Source: Ectobius pallidus (lineage: Eukaryota > Arthropoda > Insecta > Blattodea > Ectobiidae). Taken from it: a stretch of DNA of 64,000 bases. Every line of letters starts with the position of its first letter. The first letter of the stretch is position 1. Shown here piece by piece: positions 55,725 to 64,000 of this stretch. The DNA lies in assembly GCA_964059195.1 (NCBI GenBank), contig CAXKWD010000005.1:91401882-91465881 (forward strand), given 5' to 3'. The translations under genes were made by a program, and so were the position numbers. A model generated the notes under the pieces. The model had not been told where the DNA came from. It saw only the letters and a list, made by a program, of their open reading frames with translations, and did not search any database.

Positions 55725-56827
55725 TTAAAAAGACATGAGAAATTTGTCTTTATATTTCAAAATTAATTGATACCTTGCATGCAGAGAAACTGACATAAGT
55801 AAAAAAAAAAAAAAAAAAATGCTTATTATTTAGAGGGTGAACAGTAGAAACAGGTTACATTCATCCAAAATTAACATTCTCCTTTTTCATAACTGCAGAT
55901 GCGTTAATGTCTACTGTAGAGTCTGTACAGGTACTAGATAAATATTTGTATAACTCTGATGAAGTTCTTGGATGGCTCAGAAGTCTCAGAATCTGCTATT
56001 TTGCAGAAAATCCAAGCTTCAATTCTCAATCCAGGACCAGTTTTATTCAATGAATTTAATATAAATCTATCTAATAAGATAAAGCACATAGTGTTATATC
56101 ATGTAGTAATTTGATCAACAATCAACAACAAATGAACCTTGAATTTAAAATATTTTACCAGGCTCAAAAATAAAAATACAAATTATGTTGTCAAATATAA
56201 TGCCGAATTCACACATTTTAAGACACATACTCATTGAATTTTATATGAGAAATTCTATTTCTTACATACACAATTTCGCTAATATAAGAGCACAAAACAC
56301 ACCAGAAGGTAAATCAAGGTCAGCTTAATCCTTTCAGGTTGTTTACCAGAAAACTGTTTCTAAAACACCACCGGTTGTTTAACTCTGTTCCTGCTTCTCA
56401 CTGTCTAAAATGCCAGCGCTGATCAGAGCGGAATTCAATTTACAAAATATCATACATATTTTTAAACAGACTGCACCTTTCAATATAGAACAAAAGATCC
56501 GATTTCTCCAGACTTTTCAAGGACATACATTGGGAAGGATGTTTTTTGTGTGAACTATAATTATTGTCGTTTCATTGCAATTTATTTGTTTGGTCGTAAC
56601 CATGAGAGATTGTTTGCAAGACATATTTGTTGGCAGAAAAGATGACGAGTAATTAATTATTAGGGTATTTAGAATAGTGTGATTTCAACACAGATGGTTT
56701 ACCTTGTGACCTGATAGTAATTTATCTGACAGCAGCAGTGACAAAGACATCACGATCCTACCAATGTTATAATATAGTGATAAATATAACAGAAATATAC
56801 CGGTAACATATTATTATCAAACCTAAA
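55725..56827 (-). other. TCHP intron sequence without recognised elements
   Basis: A poly-A run at 55801-55819; otherwise AT-rich with no gene or paired repeats seen. Confidence 0.4.
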
Positions 56828-57080
56828 TTGTGTACCTGACCTTACAAAGGGGCTAACCGCCAAATTTAAAAAAAAAATGACATTTTACTATACAACGGTA
56901 GTACATGGCATCCTGCATTGCCCTATAAAAGGCTAAGTGAAATTCATAATAGTGTGGTTGCAAAGTTGCTTGAGAGAGAGCACCACAGGTAAGGACCAAT
57001 GCTATTTCTTTACAAGGATTGTTGATTATCTCAGAAACCTAATTTTGGCACTTAGCCCCTTTGTAAGGTCAGGTACACAA
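56828..57080. mobile_element. MITE with 29-bp inverted ends in a TCHP intron
   Basis: TTGTGTACCTGACCTTACAA with AGGGGCTAA following, repeated inverted at 57052-57080. About 253 bp, non-coding. The target duplication is unclear (possibly AT). Confidence 0.75.
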
Positions 57081-57442
57081 TAATGCAAATCTCTGTTATT
57101 ATAATTAGAAAAATTATCCCCTAGGGGGCAGAAGTCCATCCTGTATGTATATTTTTAAAAACTATGCATTTTTGTGTGAAAAGCTGTAGCACTCTTGAGC
57201 AGGTATAACCACTACAAAGGCTGGCACTTGGCGGACATTGAGGTCGATACAGACCATATTGGCATGTGGCACCAAAAGGGTTAAGGATTTTTGGTGCCTC
57301 CAAGTTTATGTAAACAAATATTCATTTATACCTACGGTATTTAGTTCAATTAGAGACTCTCACAATTTGTTTCTTCTTTGTGAAATTACCGCATCTGAAG
57401 GCCATTGCCAGCAGCTTGTCAACAATAACAAGGTAATTAAAT

Positions 57443-57725
57443 TTGGTAATTGGAAATACAGACAAATCAGCAGTAGCCGCACACTTCTGTAACGATGGAC
57501 ATGAAATTATCAGAGAACCAGAATTATTAAAATGTGTCCGAGGACACAGGGAGCTTTCTATTTGGGAAAGAATTTTCATACACAAGAGGGGGGACCGGCT
57601 GATGAACTTCGACATCCCAACCAATGACAACCTCATCTCGAGATTTATTCCACGTCCACGAGAGGGTAGCACGACAGTTGAAATATGACTGTTGAAAATG
57701 GTTGCAAAGGCGCCGAAACATGTAC
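57443..57725 (+). pseudogene. Penelope-like element, GIY-YIG C-terminal fragment
   Basis: The frame from about 57443 reads NTDKSAVAAHFCNDGHEIIR, then CVRGHRELSIWERIFIHKRG and LMNFDIPTNDNLISRFIP. The xKSxxAxHxxxxGH and ExxxI blocks match the end of the GIY-YIG endonuclease of Penelope-like elements. It ends at 57688. GGCGCCGAAACATGTACAGG directly follows (57708-57727), like the terminal motif of such elements. The GIY-YIG start and the RT are missing. Confidence 0.6.
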
Positions 57726-57727
57726 AG

Positions 57728-58883
57728 GTAAAACTATACCAGAAGTGAAGTCTAGTGTAAAAGTTTCAACTCACATATAATTATTACGATATAAAATAAC
57801 AAGGTAATTTCACTTGCAAGGAATCAGTACTGATTGTCTGTGTAACTGAACCTTAATAATAATTAAACACTGACTAATTACCATATATTGGCATAATGGA
57901 GAATAACTTAATCAAGAAATAATTATTGTTGTAGTATACACAATATCATGCTCATACAAATGCAGTATGTTAACCAGATTAATCTTATGCTTTCCTTTTT
58001 GAGCTGTCAGAAAGGATTTCCTTTCCACTTGTACCTCATCTATACTACATGCATGCATAAACATTTTAACTAATACATTCGGAAAGAGATGATGAAATCT
58101 GTTTCTACTAACATGAGCCACATGCTTTTAACTGAATTTTGTGCATTTCTTAGAGTTTATATATCATTGTCTTGACATATTGATGGAGTTCCATGAAAGT
58201 GGTTCTATTTTTATAGAATTGTTATATTATTTTAAAACAATGCCTGTGCAAGTTTTATAATCAATCCCTTATTAACATCATGTCATTACTGAATGCAGCT
58301 GTTTTTTATTGTCAGTTTATTCCAACACACTATCACCTGTATTCTTCTTTATTGCAAGAAAAAATTACTTGTAACTTTATGGTGAATGCTGGAAAATGGC
58401 ATAATTACATCTGCAAAAAATATTAGGAAATAAATAAGCCTACAAACAAAGAAAAGTAAACTTACTAATAAATAAATAAATGAAAAAATAAGTGATTCTG
58501 AAGATTTTATGTTAATTTATACTGGCAAACATGCTCCATCTAAGTACGTCCTTGCATACGAAGTCATCATTTTTGGCATTAAGGTCTTAAATGCTGGGGA
58601 GTGAGTCCCCTCCTTCTAAATACTGGGGCAGAAAGTACCTTGCCCCCAAATTTGGCTGCTATGTGTATTATGCTTACTTTTTAAACAAAATCGCATATAA
58701 AAATGAGTTTGAGTTATTGGAGCTTACAAATTTATAGATCTTTACATATCATTGGTTTATTATTTTAAAAATGATAAAAAAAGAATGCAGTAGTTATTCT
58801 TTTGTATAGAAACTGAAAAGTACAAATTGAAATACAGATGATATTATTAGCCATAATTAAAAATAATTAATCTGAAAGCTTAC
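57728..58883 (-). other. TCHP intron sequence without recognised elements
   Basis: AT-rich, no gene or paired repeats seen. Confidence 0.4.
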
Positions 58884-59123
58884 TGAAAAAGGAATTCCAT
58901 TTCTTGTTCACGTTTCTTCTCAATTTGTGCTTGTAGGGCTAAGTTCTCCCTTGTCCAAATCAACTCTTCACGAGCAGCTTTTCTTCGTTCATTTTCTTGT
59001 GCTTTGTCTTCATTTTCCATTGCTGCTATCCTTTCCAAAAACCGCATATCTTCTACCAGTTGCTCTTGAATTTCCCTAGCCCGCTGTCTTAGCTTCAATT
59101 GGTATTGACGCTGCAGAAAGGAC
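58884..59123 (-). CDS. TCHP: Trichoplein exon (in-window exon 3)
   Basis: 240 bp between ATACAG and GTAAGC. It reads SFLQRQYQLKLRQRAREIQE, then QLVEDMRFLERI and EELIWTRENLALQAQIEKKR, ending FLF with a split His codon (CA|T). Strong block match to trichoplein (FLRHQYxxQLxxRxxxIQEELExDxxxL). Confidence 0.88.
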
Positions 59124-59469
59124 CTGTATGAAGAAGACAAAATAAGAATACGCTGTAAAGAACTGTTTGATGAACAAAATGACATAACTACCAAGTGAGA
59201 ATGCAGACTTAAAATATGAGATGAACTTTACTTTAATGATGAAAAAAACTACTAAAAGTCCTGAATAAGAGAACAACAGAGAATAAGTAAGGAGTGATAA
59301 CTTTGTAACTTTGCTAAAACCATTTAAATTAGAATCTTTTAAACTACCTAGTTACATATACTTACTTATAAAATAACTATCTGTTCAGCTACTTTGGGCT
59401 CTCATGTAAATATTTTATTAAGGTCCCACAAAAACCCAAAAGTAAAGATGGCCTGCACAATCCTGTGTT

Positions 59470-60003
59470 AAGCAATAATAGCATGAACCACAGAAACTAT
59501 GTTACTTTTGGCCAGATGCCAACTTATCCATAACAGTAACACCTCACACCTGTCCTCTTATCACAACCTAAATACACGTTCAGAATATAGTCATGTGCTT
59601 TATATCCCTTTACACCGATCATCATCGTATTCTTCATCTTTCACCGTCTCAGTTACCCGCATCTGGAATTCCATCCCACATAATGTCAGAGGCTGTCAAA
59701 CGTTGAGACAATTCAATAGAAAAATCAGTAAATTAATTCAGGATAATGTTATTTAAATTTTTGTTTCTGTCTTAAGCCCAAAATTTTTCTTAGAGTGTCA
59801 TTTAGAAAATTATCAATCTAATTTTGTATTCATTTTTGTATTCAAGATTAACTTGTAACTTAATTGTAATTAATTTAGTTTTAGGTTCAACTATCTTCTA
59901 TTTAATTATAAGTAACTTCATTGTATTTTTAACTGTAATTTTTTGACTGGCAAAGCGGTAGAGAAGGCCAAATGGCCTTAGCTCTGCCAGGATAAATAAA
60001 CGA

Positions 60004-60060
<57 letters not shown>
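59470..60060 (+). mobile_element. 5'-truncated LINE: RT tail, 3' UTR and (TTA)n end
   Basis: The frame reads LNTRSEYSHVLYIPLHRSSS, then YSSSFTVSVTRIWNSIPHNV and LRQFNRKISKLIQ (to 59756). This is the conserved C-terminus of many LINE RTs (SFxxxxxRxWNxIPxxxRxxxxxxxFxxxxxxxL). A 3' UTR ending CTCTGCCAGGATAAATAAAC runs into (ATT)n at 60007-60060. It lies in a trichoplein intron on the opposite strand. Confidence 0.75.
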
Positions 60061-60064
<4 letters not shown>

Positions 60065-60069
60065 AATTA

Positions 60070-60849
60070 TCATAGGCAGCCATGAGTAAGGATATCGCTG
60101 ATAAATTCCCGAGAGACAAATTTTATACAACATAACTTGTTTGGAAATTGAAATAATAAAAATGTACATCGATTAAAAACACAATTTTCATTCGGTGCAA
60201 GACAGTTCATGTGCTTTTATTCCGTCCAACTGTTAGCTTGCCTGAATTAGGTTAACTATGTCTTATATGCATTGTTGGTAGCAGTGGTCACAATATGATA
60301 ACTCGAATCGATTAATTGATGGTTGATTCATAGTATGCCTTGATCTCGCAGCTGTTAGTTTTATTTTTATATAACAAAGCATGAATGTAATTATCATTTG
60401 TACAATCTGTTATATTTTTATTCAAGGAATGGTCTTAATAAATTCAACTCGAGTTTACGAGTTTCATCAGAGAAATTCGCTCCTGCTGCACAGTCGCGAA
60501 TCTATCGATAAACTCATAAACTCTCATGGGATTTCCTATGATAAATTATGTTGGTAAGTATGTTTAGGTTTCTACTACTTTTTTGTTAAAGCCTTCTTCT
60601 ATTTTCTCCTTACTCAATGCTCTGTATTCTTTACATGGTATTCTTGCACTTAAATTAGTCAAACAGAGAAAATAATTGCTATAATTGCTAATAATTCTGG
60701 GTTCTGGTATGTACACTTTGTTTTGGCCTGCTCACTAGTGGGGAGTCATTGTGATTATAAACATCACACTTGTTTGATTAAATTAAGTTTTTAGTACACG
60801 CTCTCTAAAACAGCTGCTTATCGGACTGGTAACACGCCGAAAAGCTGCA
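60070..60849 (-). other. TCHP intron sequence without recognised elements
   Basis: AT-rich; no gene or paired repeats seen. Confidence 0.4.
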
Positions 60850-60935
60850 CTTTAAAGGACAAGGCCGCTAAAACTGCATAAAAGTGCATTCAAACTGCAT
60901 TCAAAATGCAATTTTAGCGGCCTTGTCCTTTAAAG
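60850..60935. repeat. Short hairpin, 24-bp perfect arms
   Basis: CTTTAAAGGACAAGGCCGCT plus AAAA (60850-60873) is exactly inverted at 60912-60935, around a 38-base loop that has GCATTCAAACT repeats. It could be a tiny MITE remnant or a pre-miRNA-like fold. Confidence 0.85.
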
Positions 60936-61529
60936 TCGTCATGGCAATCTATAAACAAAACCCAGACGGCTTTGACCAGTCACACCAACTTTAACATGGA
61001 TTTATGCATATAATTGATTATAAAACAACAAATTTAAGCCAAAACGTTTCTTTATGATAATCAGAAACTTTACCAGGATTTTTCGCAAAACACGGTAGCC
61101 CACTTCATCACATGACAACAAATATAAGCCAACAACTTTTCACATCTTCGTTCACATAGCTTACATGGATGCACCAGCATTTAATTGCAATATATTCCAT
61201 ATTCCTTCTGCCGTGATGTTGCTGGCACCAGCTCCAATTCAATGTTTTTGACTTGGAGTGAAATTTCCTCGGGATTATAATTCATATTTTCACAAGCTTT
61301 TCATAAATACTACTTCGTATTTATTATTGTTTACAAATCAGCGACTCAAATAACTCATCTATAGCCTACCTCATTTCGTTTTGGTACGTACGGTTCATTG
61401 TTGTCTTGCGTTTGAGAGGGCCTTGAGAATATGGTTGACTGTCTTTCATTATAATTAATTATATACGGTATTTTTGTTTCATTTCATATAATTTATAGAG
61501 CTATCACTAAAAAATATTGTATGCACCAC

Positions 61530-61627
61530 GTACGCAAAAACTTTAGCGGACTCATCCAGTATTTCAGCCTCGGCTTTCGCCTCGGCTGCTATACGAGATT
61601 CGTCCGCTAAAGCGTTATTTTGCGTAC
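61530..61627. repeat. Palindromic MITE-like hairpin
   Basis: GTACGCAAAA and CTTTAGCGGAC on the left return inverted as GTCCGCTAAAG and TTTTGCGTAC on the right, around a centre CCTCGGCTTTCGCCTCGGC. Arms are imperfect (short insertion on the right). Confidence 0.75.
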
Positions 61628-61801
61628 TTGATACATAAATAGCTATTACAGTGCAGTATGGTTACTACAATACAATAAAGCTTAATTTATATTGTTAACT
61701 TATGTGTACAAAATGCCAGTTATGACTGTACAGATCTCAGTTTTTCTGCTCTGAACCTTAAATATTTTATTGTTAATTTTAAACGGTTCTTTAAACCTCA
61801 C

Positions 61802-61930
61802 CCAAGTTCGGCTTTCTTGTATTTTTCTTTGACTTCATTTCTCTTGGCAAGCAATTCTTCCAGTTTTGCCCTTGTTTGCAAAGCTTCAGCCTCCTCTTTT
61901 CTCAAATCCTCTGCTTGCTTTTCTTTCTCC
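61802..61930 (-). CDS. TCHP: Trichoplein exon (in-window exon 2)
   Basis: 129 bp between ...TATAG and GTGAGG. It reads REKEKQAEDLRKEEAEALQT, then AKLEELLAKRNEVKEKYKKA and ELG, the last Gly codon split GG|G. It joins exon 3 as ELG-SFLQRQY. Confidence 0.85.
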
Positions 61931-62143
61931 CTATAAAAAAATAGAAGTACATTCTGAAGTAATGTACAGGTATACAAACAATGTAAATCTAAACAATACT
62001 TCATCACCCTCCTTTTTTGTATGTACAGTATACCATGTGTACAACTCAACAGCATACATGCATTATGGCCTAGAATTAATTACAACAAGTTTACTAACTA
62101 CAAAGTTTAGAATGAATTTTTTAAGACAGTGAAGCTTTACTAA

Positions 62144-62204
62144 TTATTCAAAAGTAGTCAAAGTGAGCTAAAAGTGTTTTAAACGTTTGACTACTTTTGA
62201 ATAA
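62144..62204. repeat. Short hairpin, 19-bp perfect arms
   Basis: TTATTCAAAAGTAGTCAAA (62144-62162) is exactly inverted at 62186-62204 with a 23-base loop. It lies in the intron between trichoplein exons 1 and 2. Confidence 0.85.
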
Positions 62205-62479
62205 GTTTACTAACATTGCATTTACAACATAATAAGGAAAATATTGGCAGCGTTGTTGTTATTTCAATTGTTTCTGAATAAGCAAACACAATAGAGGGCA
62301 ATAAAAGACACCATGCGATATAGGTCTATCGAGGGACAATATTGAGAGCCCCTCTAGAGGCCCAACCCACTACTACTGAAAACAAATGCAGTAAATAGTT
62401 ACAAAGATGTCAACCAATTTCTATTAGAGGAGCCAAAATACCCAACCTCGGCATGTTATGTGTAAGGAATATGATTTTT

Positions 62480-62645
62480 CTACCTATCTATGGTCCAGAA
62501 AAGTAATTTTGTTGTTTAAAAACAAATTAGTTTCCTGTTCCAAACCTCCCCACCTCAGAAAAATCCAAGGAGGTACCAGGGATCAAACCCGGGCCAACAG
62601 ATCTGTAGTCAGTGACGCTAACCACAAGACCACGCCGGTGGTTAC
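62480..62645 (-). mobile_element. tRNA-derived SINE
   Basis: On the minus strand: GGCGTGGTCTTGTGGTTAGC (A-box region, about 62616-62636) and GGTTTGATCCC (B box, 62579-62589), spaced like a tRNA gene promoter. The 72-base tRNA-like head is followed by unrelated sequence. It cannot fold as a full tRNA. It is intronic. Confidence 0.65.
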
Positions 62646-62796
62646 ATGGCCTACTGTATACCTTCAGAACCTGAATCACTGATGTGGCCTCGATGCTCAA
62701 AGGAGTATAAATAAAGCTGAATTTTAAAAAAGTAATATGTTCACAAAAATAAATTCAATATTAAATAACATTATTATTTAATCAAATTATAATTAC

Positions 62797-63023
62797 CTAA
62801 GTTCTTTGATTTGCATTCGCAGTTGATTCTGCAATTCCTTCTCCTTTTCTTTCTTCCTTTGAAGTTCCTGTTTATGACGTTCTTCCTGGGCCAGACGCTC
62901 AGCTTCACGTTTCTTTAATGCTTCTAACTCTTCCCTTACTATCCTCTCTCGTTCCTCTTTCTTCTCCCTTACTTGTTCAATCCATGCCTCCCTTACAAAC
63001 TTGGTGTGCTGCTTCCGCTCCAT
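62797..63023 (-). CDS. TCHP: Trichoplein exon (in-window exon 1)
   Basis: 227 bp after TTTACAG. It reads MERKQHTKFVREAWIEQVRE, then KKEERERIVREELEALKKRE, and ends LRMQIKELR with the Arg codon split (AG|G) before GTAATT. The KxVxxxWxxQxxEKKxxxE spacing matches trichoplein. ATG is simply the first codon of the exon and not the likely start: the family has about 150 residues before this point and an acceptor site precedes it. Confidence 0.82.
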
Positions 63024-63195
63024 CTGTAAACATATATGCACTAAGCAACTCCCACAACTAGTAGAGATAAAAACCATGTTAACCTTTACTTTCAAACTTT
63101 TGTTTTTTAAACTTTTTATAAATAAAGTTGCAATAAGAAAGATTCCTCAGAATCATTTGTGTTCTTGTGTTACACGATCCTGCAAAACACAAGAC

Positions 63196-63452
63196 CAGGG
63201 TTAGGATTTTTAGGTGAAAATTTCTTCATGGAAAAACAGGGAAAAGCTGCTAAAAATAAGGGAAAGTAAGGGACAAAATGGCAGTGGCGTATGGAAGGTT
63301 CAGAAATCAAAACCTAAAATTCTATTTAAATTAGTTAAGCTCCATTTTGTCAAATATTTAATTATTTTATTTAATAATAAAAATACTGAACTTGTAAATG
63401 TAGGCCTATTATTTCTACTGTTCCATGTGTTATTTAACTGCATAGTAATAAG
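63196..63452 (+). mobile_element. End fragment of the CAGGGTTAGG hAT family
   Basis: It begins CAGGGTTAGGATTTTTAGGT and continues with AAAAGGG-like tracts as in the element at 44349. No matching right end is seen before the next element at 63453, so it is truncated or interrupted. Confidence 0.6.
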
Positions 63453-63825
63453 CAGGGCCCAGATTCTGATGACCTAAAATTGTTTGAAAAATGACCTATA
63501 AAATGACCCTAAATTTTAAAGAAAATGACTTAATAATTATAAAAAATGACCTAAAAACTGATATTGTATTTATAAAAAATTATTATTGTACACACAAAGT
63601 AAATAGACTAGCTTGTACATAATTGTAAAAACTGTAAATGACTGTAATGTTGTGAATGTTTTTTCTCATGGAAATTTATACTGGCACTGAGGAGTCAAAA
63701 TTCGGCACATTCTTTTGTGGTCTGCCGGTTTATATTGTTGTTTATTGAGAGTAAACGGTAGTTTTCACTCTCAAATCCAAGCAGGTGGCAGACTCTAATA
63801 ACAATAGTAATATATTTACATAAAA
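63453..63825 (-). mobile_element. CAGGGCC-family hAT, copy 3, partial
   Basis: It starts CAGGGCCCAGATTCTGATGA and runs as the reverse complement of the 36930-37352 part of copy 1, including the GGCAGACTCTAATAACAATA block (about 63786). Similarity ends near 63825; the second terminus is not present. Confidence 0.7.
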
Positions 63826-64000
63826 TTAAATAAAAATTGTTTCCAGTGGATATTTATTTGTCTTTTCAACAAAACACACAACGTTTCGGTCATAACCATA
63901 AGACCTTCTTCAGGTGACTGTTTATAAGAAGAGAATAATACTCTCAGTTGTCCGTGTCATAACAAACACTTCCGTTGTAAGTGGAATGCGCAGAATTAGA
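63826..64000 (-). mobile_element. Penelope-like terminal fragment (tentative)
   Basis: CAACGTTTCGGTCATAACC and AGACCTTCTTCAGGTGACTG at 63880-63920 is the kind of motif seen near the ends of Penelope-like elements (CTGAAGAAGGTC ... GACCGAAACG on the minus strand). No ORF. It continues past the window. Confidence 0.4.

Larger units (their letters stand above)
51815..63023 (-). other. TCHP: Trichoplein (TCHP) gene, partial: five exons
   Basis: Five minus-strand exons (63023-62797, 61930-61802, 59123-58884, 55721-55454, 51955-51815) have AG/GT borders and keep one frame for 335 codons. The product is a continuous charged coiled coil (trichohyalin/plectin-homology type) that follows vertebrate trichoplein block by block, including KAELG-SFLQRQY (human-like KAELGRFLRHQY) and MW-xxxEEKWxxExxARERLMTEV. 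Trichoplein is about 500 residues, binds keratin filaments and the mother centriole, and restrains cilium assembly through Aurora A in vertebrates. The missing ~150 N-terminal residues should lie beyond 64000 and the last few codons left of 51815. Orthology is by eye. Confidence 0.82.

Noticed and set aside
62579..62645. A possible tRNA gene on the minus strand
   Set aside because: A- and B-box-like sequences are present, but the acceptor and anticodon stems do not pair; it is a tRNA-derived SINE head.
62797..63023. ATG 63023 as the true start of the host gene
   Set aside because: It directly follows a good acceptor site, and trichoplein has about 150 residues before this block.

Overview
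This 64 kb window is AT-rich eukaryotic nuclear DNA. It holds one multi-exon host gene on the minus strand (right-hand 12 kb) and a dense, nested stack of transposable elements. The element types (BEL/Pao, Jockey-like and R2-like non-LTR elements, DD34D mariner, IS630-type mariner relatives, several hAT families, P-like and TTAA-type THAP elements, a MULE, Penelope-like pieces) point to an arthropod, most likely an insect with a large repeat-rich genome. A cockroach- or termite-like genome is my guess; species and order cannot be fixed from the sequence. There are no bacterial genes, operons or CRISPR arrays.

Layout. 1-7.1 kb: decayed Jockey-like copies arranged head to tail, then a retroelement with a PHD-finger ORF split by a 2.7 kb hAT element with a perfect 8-bp target duplication. 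7.28-9.73 kb: a foldback element whose arms are made of a ~175-bp satellite. 9.7-14.2 kb: a decayed BEL/Pao element split by an internally deleted hAT. 14.4-16.3 kb: MULE transposase and an SGNH-like retroelement ORF remnant. 16.9-18.9 kb: a dead IS630-type transposase split by a 0.94 kb insertion with 14-15 bp target duplications that carries an open, intronless 256-codon membrane/coiled-coil protein gene. 18.9-21.4 kb: a mariner inside a P-like THAP transposase. 21.7-30.0 kb: a non-LTR endonuclease/RT remnant followed by a complete-length, young BEL/Pao element (two 366-bp LTRs). 30.4-32.8 kb: a TTAA-flanked element with a P2X7-ballast-like ORF and a THAP ORF. 33.5-35.5 kb: Gypsy-type gag with 54-bp repeats. 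36.4-41.8 kb: a P-like frame holding a hAT, a THAP ORF, a long-TIR MITE, and an R2-like element with its own MITE. 43.2-50.05 kb: a 4.1 kb giant inverted repeat with a palindromic hAT at its centre, then two more non-autonomous hATs. 50.06-51.2 kb: Copia gag-protease.

Host gene. Five exons on the minus strand between 63023 and 51815 join in perfect phase (227+129+240+268+141 = 1005 bp, 335 codons) with consensus GT/AG sites. They align by eye, in order, with the C-terminal two thirds of trichoplein (TCHP), the keratin-filament/centriole coiled-coil protein. The first exons lie beyond the right edge; the last exon was not found to the left. Its introns hold a nearly intact hAT transposon, MITEs, hairpins, a SINE, a LINE tail and Penelope-like pieces.

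Most coding sequence here is dead or nearly so; each break is noted. The best leads are the 256-codon retroposed ORF, the TTAA element pairing THAP with a P2X7-like domain, a perfect 95-bp hairpin next to a trichoplein exon, and a 122-bp-arm palindrome with a mariner-like insert at its exact centre.
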